The notes beneath the pieces were generated by a model, which was not told where the DNA came from, ran no database searches, and saw nothing but the letters and a program-made list of their open reading frames with translations. A stretch of DNA of 5,542 nucleotides from an uncultured Anaerotruncus sp. (GTDB taxonomy: Bacteria; Bacillota; Clostridia; Oscillospirales; CAG-272), in the NCBI GenBank assembly GCA_905210995.1, contig CAJLZE010000092.1, positions 1 through 5,542 of the forward strand, read 5' to 3'. Positions 1-4,639 of this stretch are shown piece by piece (positions within the stretch are counted from its first letter, which is position 1; each line of letters starts with the position of its first letter). The translations under genes were made by a program, and so were the position numbers.

Positions 1-1574
1 AACGTCCCGCGGTCTTCCTTGAGACCGAGCTCCTTGCCGCTTGCATTATAAAGGATGCAGGGAACGCGGTTGAGCGTGTGCGAGGTCTTGGGCTTGTAGC
101 TGCCGTCGGCGTTCTTTTTGGGCTCGTGTGTCTTTTTGTCGAGCTCTGCCATCTCGTCGGCATTGCCGTGGTCGGCGGTGATGATGGCTACACCGTGCAG
201 GCGCTCAACGACTGCGAGCAGTCTGCCGAGCTGAAGGTCAAGCGCTTCCATTGAGCAGATCGTTGCCTCAAGAGAGCCGGTGTGACCGACCATGTCTCCG
301 TTCGGGAAGTTGACGCGCAGATATTTGTACTTTCCGGATTCAAGGCATTCGATGAGCTTGTCGGTGATCTCGGCGCACTTCATCCACGGGCGCTGCTCGA
401 AGGGGACGACGTCGGAGGGGACCTCGATGTAGGTCTCAAGCTCCTCGGAGAACTTGCCGGAGCGGTTGCCGTTCCAGAAGTAGGTCACATGACCGTATTT
501 CTGAGTTTCGGATATTGCAAGCTGAGTGACGCCTGTGCCTGCAAGGTACTCGCCGAGGGTGTTGGTTATCTCGGGCGGGTTTACGAGGTACTTTTTCGGA
601 ATGTGAAGGTCGCCGTCGTACTCAAGCATGCCGGCGTAGACCACCTTCGGCACTCTCACGCGGTCAAACTTGTCGAACGCTCCCTCGGGCGCGTCGAATG
701 CGCGGGAGATCTCGATGGAGCGGTCGCCGCGGAAGTTGTAGAAGATCACACTGTCGCCGTCCTCAATCGTTCCGACGGGCTTGCCGTTTTCGGCGATGAC
801 AAAAGCGGGAAGATCCTGATCGATCACATGATATTCGTCGCGGTAGGTCTTGACAGCCTCGGCAGCGGACGCAAACTGTCTGCCCTCGCCGAGCACATGA
901 GTGTGCCAGCCGCGCTCGACCATCGCCCAGTTAGCCTCGTAGCGGTCCATGGTTATCTGCATTCTGCCGCCGCCGCTTGCGATCATGATGTCGAAATCGG
1001 GAGCGCGGAGCCCTGCCATGAATTCCTCAAAGGGGTTGATATAGTCAAGCGCCGAGGTCTCACCGACGTCTCTGCCGTCAAGCAGGATGTGCAGGCGGAC
1101 GCGTTTCACGCCTTCCTTTTTTGCCTCAAGGATCATTGCTTTGAGGTGGTCGATATGAGAGTGAACGTTGCCGTCCGAGAACAGACCGAGGAAGTGCAGG
1201 GTGCTGTTGTTGTTTTTCACATTGGCGATAAGCTCGCGCCATGTGACGGACTCAAACATTTTGCCGCTTTCTATCGACTGAGATACGAGCTTTGCGCCCT
1301 GCGCAAACACCTGACCGGAACCGAGCGCGTTGTGGCCGACCTCACTGTTGCCCATGTCATCATCGGTAGGCAGACCGACAGCGGTGCCGTGCGCCTTGAG
1401 CGTTACCATCGGGCGCGTTGTCATGAGCTTGTCAAGCGTGGAGGTGAATGCGCGGCTGACCGCGTTCGTGGGGCCTGCGGGTGCGATGCCGACACCGTCC
1501 ATAACGACTGTCAGCACGGGACCTGCAACGCCCTCAAAATTCTCAAGCTTTTCGAGCTTTTTTAAGTTTTCCAT
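1..1574 (-). CDS. gpmI: 2,3-bisphosphoglycerate-independent phosphoglycerate mutase, plant-type clade (3' end cut by window)
   Basis: The enzyme interconverts 3- and 2-phosphoglycerate in cytosolic glycolysis and gluconeogenesis, using two Mn ions and a phosphoserine intermediate. The ATG at 1574 gives 524 visible residues without a stop; the frame is open at the left edge. The alkaline-phosphatase-fold metal and catalytic residues are all visible: D26 (VMDGVG), S77 in DMGNSEVGHN, H138 in DGNVHSH, R168-D169 (DGRDV), R204 and R211, R282/R285 in FRGDR, K359, D427 and H431 in NGDMVGHTG, D468-H469 (TADHGN) and H499 (SHT). Features such as AHGTAVGLPTDDD, FDKFDRVR and YAGMLEYDG, and about 13 extra residues between the TADHG and SHT motifs, match the long plant/trypanosomatid-type iPGM (about 550 residues) rather than the roughly 510-residue Bacillus type. 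About 25-40 residues are therefore probably missing. The start is supported by AAAGGA and AGGA about 5-14 nt upstream. It is transcribed divergently from the next gene and is probably monocistronic at its 5' side. Confidence 0.96.
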   Translation of the reverse strand, partial: MENLKKLEKLENFEGVAGPVLTVVMDGVGIAPAGPTNAVSRAFTSTLDKLMTTRPMVTLKAHGTAVGLPTDDDMGNSEVGHNALGSGQVFAQGAKLVSQSIESGKMFESVTWRELIANVKNNNSTLHFLGLFSDGNVHSHIDHLKAMILEAKKEGVKRVRLHILLDGRDVGETSALDYINPFEEFMAGLRAPDFDIMIASGGGRMQITMDRYEANWAMVERGWHTHVLGEGRQFASAAEAVKTYRDEYHVIDQDLPAFVIAENGKPVGTIEDGDSVIFYNFRGDRSIEISRAFDAPEGAFDKFDRVRVPKVVYAGMLEYDGDLHIPKKYLVNPPEITNTLGEYLAGTGVTQLAISETQKYGHVTYFWNGNRSGKFSEELETYIEVPSDVVPFEQRPWMKCAEITDKLIECLESGKYKYLRVNFPNGDMVGHTGSLEATICSMEALDLQLGRLLAVVERLHGVAIITADHGNADEMAELDKKTHEPKKNADGSYKPKTSHTLNRVPCILYNASGKELGLKEDRGT

Positions 1575-1622
1575 TGATCCTATTCCTTTCGTATGAGAAA
1601 CTGAACTTTTTTTCCGTATAAT

Positions 1623-1650
1623 AGTATAACCTATTTCAGTTTTTTTTCAA
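1623..1650 (-). promoter_or_regulatory. Sigma-A promoter for gpmI
   Basis: On the minus strand, TTGAAA (1650-1645) is followed after 16 nt by TATACT (1628-1623). Shifting the -35 by one base gives a 17-nt spacer. Transcription would start near 1616 and leave a leader of about 41 nt before the gpmI ATG. The spacer contains an A-tract (T-tract on the plus strand), typical of strong Firmicute promoters. The assignment rests on sequence match only. Confidence 0.7.
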
Positions 1651-1714
1651 GACCTTTCGCGTAAAAAATGAAAAATATGGGCGCAAAATATCGTGCGGAG
1701 GACGCCCGGCATTA

Positions 1715-1743
1715 TTGACACGGTGAATTTTGGGGTATATAAT
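1715..1743 (+). promoter_or_regulatory. Exact-consensus sigma-A promoter for the DHH phosphoesterase gene
   Basis: TTGACA (1715-1720) and TATAAT (1738-1743) are separated by 17 nt, a perfect match to the sigma70/sigma-A consensus. Transcription would begin near 1750, about 23 nt before the start codon at 1773. It lies back to back with the gpmI promoter, about 65 nt away. No hairpin or T-run is needed or seen between these divergent units. Confidence 0.85.
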
Positions 1744-1772
1744 GATCCCGATAAAAAACGGATGGGTGAAAA

Positions 1773-2702
1773 ATGGGTATATTCGCGCTTACGGCTGAAA
1801 AATATAATAATGTGACGCTGTACGTCACGGGACACGCGCCTTACGATTTCGACTCGCTCGCATCGGCGTATCTTGTCGGTCGGTGGTTATCACGCGTGGG
1901 CTGTCATGCACTGCCCGTGCTGCCCGATACCGTAGCGGTGTCCGATAGCATACCCGGGGATGTCATGAGACTTCACGGTGTTGATGTGACCTGCTGGACG
2001 CGAGCTGCGCAGCTTGATGTGGGCGACGGTGCTGTCGTGCTTGTTGATTGCCATACTTCCTGCATCCCGGGCAGTATCGCCGCGGTCATTGACCATCATC
2101 CGACGTCGGGGACGCTTCCGGTTTCGGAAAAATTCTGCTTCAACAGGACTGCAAGCTCATGCGCGATCGCAGCTTACAGGCTTGCGCTTGCCGATGGCAT
2201 TGAGGTCACGGATGACGAGGAGATATTGGTGGTCCGCTCGGTGTACATGGACACGCAGTCGCTCCTTTCGGCAAAATTCGATCCCGCCGACCGCCCGTGG
2301 CTTGATGAGATGATAAAGAAGCACAGCCTTGACGAGGATGAGCTGCGCCGCCGCGGGCTTTGCTTTGCCGATCTTTCACGCCCTCCCGAGGAATTGGCTG
2401 CGGACGGATTGAAATACTACGCGATAGCGGGGAAGAGATGTGCATCGACCCATATCCAGGCGGAGAATATTACCGAAGATCTTATTGACAAGGCGGTGCG
2501 GCATCTCGCCGAACGCCGCAGGAACGAAGGCGTCGATATCTGGGTGTTTTTTATCGCAGAGCCGCTTTCGGGACGATCGCGGGTGATAGAACTGTCTGAC
2601 AGCGGTGTCGTCGAGCGCAGATACGACCGATTTTTGTCGCGTTCAAAGGATATAATCCCCGATCTTGAGCGAAGATTGCTGTCGGGGCTTGATTTTCGTT
2701 AA
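1773..2702 (+). CDS. DHH/DHHA2-family phosphoesterase, family II (Mn-dependent) inorganic pyrophosphatase-like
   Basis: This 309-residue protein has the length and two-domain plan of family II pyrophosphatases. The N-terminal DHH domain shows GHAPYDFDS (H21, D25, D27 as metal ligands), VDCH (D92), IDHH (D107-H108-H109) and MDT (D160). The C-terminal DHHA2 domain (about 205-309) holds LKYY (K214, at the place of the substrate lysine in DLKEF) and SRSKDIIPDLE (289-299), close to the family's SRKKQVVP substrate loop. Known members hydrolyse pyrophosphate to phosphate in the cytosol; some relatives are exopolyphosphatases. Several family positions differ: P-to-Y in motif I, VDHNE replaced by VDCHT, SDT replaced by MDT, and SRK replaced by SRSK. 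Family membership is secure but the substrate is not. The ATG at 1773 has only a weak GGATGGG-like ribosome site; no better in-frame start is visible. No terminator follows it, so some transcripts may read into mrp. Confidence 0.85.
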   Translation: MGIFALTAEKYNNVTLYVTGHAPYDFDSLASAYLVGRWLSRVGCHALPVLPDTVAVSDSIPGDVMRLHGVDVTCWTRAAQLDVGDGAVVLVDCHTSCIPGSIAAVIDHHPTSGTLPVSEKFCFNRTASSCAIAAYRLALADGIEVTDDEEILVVRSVYMDTQSLLSAKFDPADRPWLDEMIKKHSLDEDELRRRGLCFADLSRPPEELAADGLKYYAIAGKRCASTHIQAENITEDLIDKAVRHLAERRRNEGVDIWVFFIAEPLSGRSRVIELSDSGVVERRYDRFLSRSKDIIPDLERRLLSGLDFR

Positions 2703-2717
2703 ATAAAACGCTATAAT
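2689..2717 (+). promoter_or_regulatory. Probable sigma-A promoter for mrp
   Basis: TTGATT (2689-2694) and TATAAT (2712-2717) are 17 nt apart. The -35 element lies inside the last codons of the upstream DHH gene. Transcription would start near 2724, leaving a leader of about 53 nt that carries the 2737-2754 hairpin. An inverted repeat (2708-2725) covers the -10 and start region. Confidence 0.65.
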
Positions 2718-2725
2718 ATTAGCGT
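2708..2725. promoter_or_regulatory. Inverted repeat over the mrp promoter -10 (candidate operator)
   Basis: ACGCTA (2708-2713) and TAGCGT (2720-2725) form perfect 6-bp arms around 6 AT bases. The dyad covers the proposed -10 box and the probable transcription start. This placement fits a repressor site, but the arms are short and no regulator is encoded nearby, so the role is inference. As RNA it would be a weak hairpin without a downstream T-run, so it is a poor terminator. Confidence 0.35.
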
Positions 2726-2736
2726 AAGAAAAAAAC

Positions 2737-2754
2737 GCAGACCGCACGGTCTGC
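2737..2754 (+). promoter_or_regulatory. Stem-loop in the mrp 5' leader
   Basis: GCAGACC (2737-2743) pairs with GGTCTGC (2748-2754) around a GCAC loop. The stem ends just before the GGGAAAGG ribosome binding site at 2756-2763. On the plus strand no T-run follows, so it is not a good intrinsic terminator for the DHH gene. On the minus strand the same hairpin is followed by CGTTTTTTTCTT, a proper terminator shape, so it may stop antisense transcription. It may also protect or shape the mrp leader. Confidence 0.5.
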
Positions 2755-2776
2755 CGGGAAAGGTTTGATAAATAAA

Positions 2777-3631
2777 ATGTCAGAATGCACGCATGACTGT
2801 TCAAGCTGCTCCGCAAACTGCCCTTCGAAGGGCAAGAGTGCGCCGCAGGATTTTCATGAGAAGCCTAATGCTCTCAGCTCGATAAAAAAAGTAGTCGGTG
2901 TTGTCAGCGGCAAGGGCGGCGTCGGTAAGTCGCTCGTTACCTGCATGACCGCCGTGCTTATGCAGCGCCGCGGCTACCATGTCGGTATACTTGATGCCGA
3001 TGTTACCGGCCCCTCGGTCCCCAAGGCTTTCGGCGTTCATGCCGATGTTACGGGCGACGAGCACGGTCTTATCCCGCCGCGCTCCAAGACGGGTATCGAC
3101 ATAATGTCGGTCAACCTGCTGCTCGACGATGAGAGACGCCCCGTCGTATGGCGCGGACCGGTCATCGCCGGCACCGTAAAGCAGTTCTGGACAGATGTCA
3201 TCTGGAAGGACATTGACCTTCTGCTCGTTGACTGCCCGCCCGGAACCGGTGATGTTCCGCTCACGGTTTTCCAGACGATCCCGCTTGACGGCATTATAAT
3301 CGTCTCAAGCCCGCAGGAGCTTGTCTCCATGATCGTTTCAAAGGCGGCAAACATGGCAAAGATGATGGATATCCCCGTTCTCGGGCTTGTCGAAAATATG
3401 AGCTATGCCGTCTGCCCCGACTGCGGCAAGCGCATTGATATATTCGGCGAAAGCCATATCGACGAGATAGCCGATGAGTTCGGCTACGATCTTCTGGCGC
3501 GTATGCCGCTCGACCGTCGTCTTGCCGCGCTTTGCGACCGCGGCGCGCTTGAACTTCTTGACGACAAGACGGATTATCTTGACTCTGCCGTTGATACACT
3601 CGTAAAAAAGCTGGGGCTGGAAAGAAAGTAA
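2777..3631 (+). CDS. mrp: Mrp/ApbC/Nbp35-family P-loop ATPase, iron-sulfur cluster carrier
   Basis: Proteins of this family bind a bridging 4Fe-4S cluster as dimers and pass it to apo-proteins in the cytosol, with an ATPase of the SIMIBI/MinD class. From the ATG at 2777 the protein has 284 residues. It shows a Cys-rich N-terminus (C4, C8, C11, C15), the deviant Walker A SGKGGVGKS (44-52, signature K46), switch I ILDADVTGPSVP (71-82), switch II VDCPPGTGD (151-159), and the CPDC pair (C213, C216) for the shared cluster. The N-terminal cysteines resemble the ferredoxin-like extension of Nbp35 and of clostridial Mrp proteins; classical E. coli Mrp lacks them and has a MIP18-type N-domain instead. 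A TTG at 2765 is also in frame but lies 1 nt from the GGGAAAGG site, so the ATG 13 nt downstream is preferred. The gene has its own likely promoter and ends in a strong terminator. Confidence 0.93.
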   Translation: MSECTHDCSSCSANCPSKGKSAPQDFHEKPNALSSIKKVVGVVSGKGGVGKSLVTCMTAVLMQRRGYHVGILDADVTGPSVPKAFGVHADVTGDEHGLIPPRSKTGIDIMSVNLLLDDERRPVVWRGPVIAGTVKQFWTDVIWKDIDLLLVDCPPGTGDVPLTVFQTIPLDGIIIVSSPQELVSMIVSKAANMAKMMDIPVLGLVENMSYAVCPDCGKRIDIFGESHIDEIADEFGYDLLARMPLDRRLAALCDRGALELLDDKTDYLDSAVDTLVKKLGLERK

Positions 3632-3635
3632 CAGC

Positions 3636-3656
3636 GCAGAGCCCGGCGCACTCTGC
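3636..3656 (+). terminator. Small hairpin just before the main mrp terminator
   Basis: GCAGAG (3636-3641) and CTCTGC (3651-3656) form a 6-bp stem with a 9-nt loop. It starts 4 nt after the mrp stop codon and sits directly against the larger terminator stem. Alone it lacks a T-run. It may act as a 3'-end protecting stem or as part of a tandem terminator. Confidence 0.4.
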
Positions 3657-3657
3657 T

Positions 3658-3699
3658 GCCGGCTGCCGTGTCGTGACGCGGCAGCCGGCGCTTTTGTAT
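3658..3699 (+). terminator. Rho-independent terminator of mrp
   Basis: GCCGGCTGCCG (3658-3668) pairs perfectly with CGGCAGCCGGC (3679-3689). Three more pairs, one a G-T wobble, can close the stem down to a CGTG loop, giving about 14 bp. It is followed by GCTTTTGTATT. The GC-rich stem plus T-stretch is a strong intrinsic terminator. It separates the mrp unit from the sanA-lgt unit. Confidence 0.88.
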
Positions 3700-3712
3700 T
3701 CAGTAGGATCGT

Positions 3713-3740
3713 GCCGACGCGCGGCGATTCGGCGTGTTTT
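3713..3740 (+). terminator. Possible weak second terminator after mrp
   Basis: GCCGA (3713-3717) and TCGGC (3729-3733) flank a GC-rich 11-nt loop, followed by GTGTTTTATG. The stem is only 5 bp and the T-run is short, so this is at best a back-up to the main terminator. It may be chance in GC-rich intergenic sequence. Confidence 0.25.
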
Positions 3741-3784
3741 ATGCAAAAAGCCGCAAACTGTTATTTTTCTTAACACTCTGTCTA

Positions 3785-3813
3785 TTGACAGTGCGGTCAC
3801 GCGGCTTTATAAT
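3785..3813 (+). promoter_or_regulatory. Exact-consensus sigma-A promoter for sanA-lgt
   Basis: TTGACA (3785-3790) and TATAAT (3808-3813) are 17 nt apart, a perfect consensus. Transcription would begin near 3820, about 32 nt before the sanA ATG. The -35 box lies inside the dyad CTGTC-TATT-GACAG (3778-3791). The last spacer bases plus the first T of the -10 (GCGGCTTT, 3801-3808) are an inverted copy of AAAGCCGC at 3747-3754. These dyads are candidate operator elements. Confidence 0.85.
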
Positions 3814-3851
3814 TATATTAAAAGATGTAGTAAAAGGAAAGGAAGACTGTG

Positions 3852-4577
3852 ATGAGAGAAAAACGCGGCAATGCGGCAAAGACCGTGCGCGTAAGCCGCC
3901 GTCGGCTGTCCCGCGTATTCGGGCGGCTGATCGTTTTATGTCTTGTCATTTCCGCAATGGCTGCCATAGCAGTTTTTTCGGTCAGTGCCGCTGTCGTGGC
4001 ATCGACCTCCGACCGTGTGATCGACGCTTCCACTGCACGCGAGGCGGGCGGGTTCGACTGCATTCTCGTGCTCGGTGCGGGGGTGAGGGATGACGGCTCT
4101 CCGTCGGCTATGCTCTATGACCGTGTAAAGACGGGCATTGCACTTTACGGCGACGGCGTTTCGGGGCGGCTTCTCATGTCGGGTGACCACGGCAGAAAAG
4201 ACTACGACGAGGTGAATGTCATGAAACGGCTGGCGACCGATGCGGGCATCGATTCTGACGCGGTGTTTTGCGATCATGCGGGCTTTTCGACATACGAGAG
4301 CCTTTACCGCGCGAAGGAGATATTCGGCGCGAAGCGCGTGCTTATCGTTTCTCAGAAATATCACCTCCACCGTGCGCTGTATATCGCACGTCAGTTGGGG
4401 CTTGATGCCTACGGCGTGGGTGCCGATGTGCGTTCCTACAGCGGGCAGAGATATCGCGATCTGCGCGAATCGCTCGCACGCTTCAAGGATTTTTTCACAT
4501 CTCAGCTCAAGCCGCTCCCGACATATCTCGGCGACAGCATACCGCTATCGGGGCCCGGCAGTCTTACCGACGGTTGA
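3852..4577 (+). CDS. sanA: SanA-like DUF218/YdcF-family membrane-anchored protein
   Basis: From the ATG at 3852 this is a 241-residue protein. It has an Arg-rich cytosolic N-terminus (about 1-25), one membrane helix (about 24-49) and an extracytoplasmic DUF218 domain (about 68-215). Family landmarks seen are DCILVLGAGVRDDG (69-82), R91, SGDHG (110-114), the acidic E120, AGFSTYES (143-150) and the VSQKYHLHRA segment (166-175) with H171 and R174. These match SanA of E. coli, a protein tied to envelope barrier function and vancomycin exclusion at high temperature. Its biochemical activity is not established, so no reaction is assigned. AGGAAG at 3840-3845 lies 6 nt before the ATG; an adjacent GTG at 3849 is too close to it. 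It is preceded by its own promoter and followed by lgt after 62 bp, so the two probably share a transcript. The stop codon lies inside a heptad repeat. Confidence 0.88.
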   Translation: MREKRGNAAKTVRVSRRRLSRVFGRLIVLCLVISAMAAIAVFSVSAAVVASTSDRVIDASTAREAGGFDCILVLGAGVRDDGSPSAMLYDRVKTGIALYGDGVSGRLLMSGDHGRKDYDEVNVMKRLATDAGIDSDAVFCDHAGFSTYESLYRAKEIFGAKRVLIVSQKYHLHRALYIARQLGLDAYGVGADVRSYSGQRYRDLRESLARFKDFFTSQLKPLPTYLGDSIPLSGPGSLTDG

Positions 4578-4600
4578 CGTTTGACTGTTGACTTTTGACG
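4573..4600 (+). repeat. Four tandem 7-bp direct repeats, consensus KTTGACK
   Basis: Units GTTGACG, TTTGACT, GTTGACT and TTTGACG follow each other without gaps, so TTGAC recurs at 4574, 4581, 4588 and 4595. A decayed fifth unit, ACCGACG (4566-4572), keeps GAC in the same 7-bp register. The sanA stop TGA (4575-4577) is part of the first full unit. The array could be a short tandem repeat that has expanded by slippage, or a set of direct-repeat binding sites upstream of lgt. Confidence 0.85.
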
Positions 4601-4601
4601 G

Positions 4602-4620
4602 GTAATTATTTTTCAATTAC
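4602..4620 (+). repeat. AT-rich inverted repeat in the sanA-lgt gap
   Basis: GTAATT (4602-4607) and AATTAC (4615-4620) are perfect 6-bp arms around ATTTTTC. It sits between the heptad repeats and the lgt ribosome site. The stem is too AT-rich and lacks a following T-run for a convincing terminator. It may be a minor leader structure or chance. Confidence 0.4.
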
Positions 4621-4639
4621 AGATAAAGGGGTAATCAAC

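Noticed and set aside
282..1565. A 427-codon plus-strand open frame antisense to gpmI
   Set aside because: The opposite strand encodes all conserved iPGM motifs. The plus-strand product has no recognisable motif and is explained by the codon bias of the real gene suppressing stops in that antisense frame.
2737..2754. Hairpin as an intrinsic terminator of the DHH phosphoesterase gene
   Set aside because: There is no T-run after it on the plus strand; it is followed by the mrp ribosome site.
2701..2776. Riboswitch before mrp
   Set aside because: The leader is only about 53 nt with one simple hairpin, too small and simple for a known riboswitch aptamer.
3294..3800. A 168-codon minus-strand open frame over the mrp 3' end and intergenic region
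   Set aside because: It runs through the terminator hairpin and overlaps the mrp coding frame. Its product is Arg/Cys-rich low-quality sequence typical of a shadow frame.
4581..4609. A promoter for lgt formed by TTGACT (4581-4586) and AATTAT (4604-4609)
   Set aside because: The -10 matches only 4 of 6 positions and the -35 is one of several repeated TTGAC units, so it is not better than expected from the repeat itself; cotranscription with sanA is more likely.
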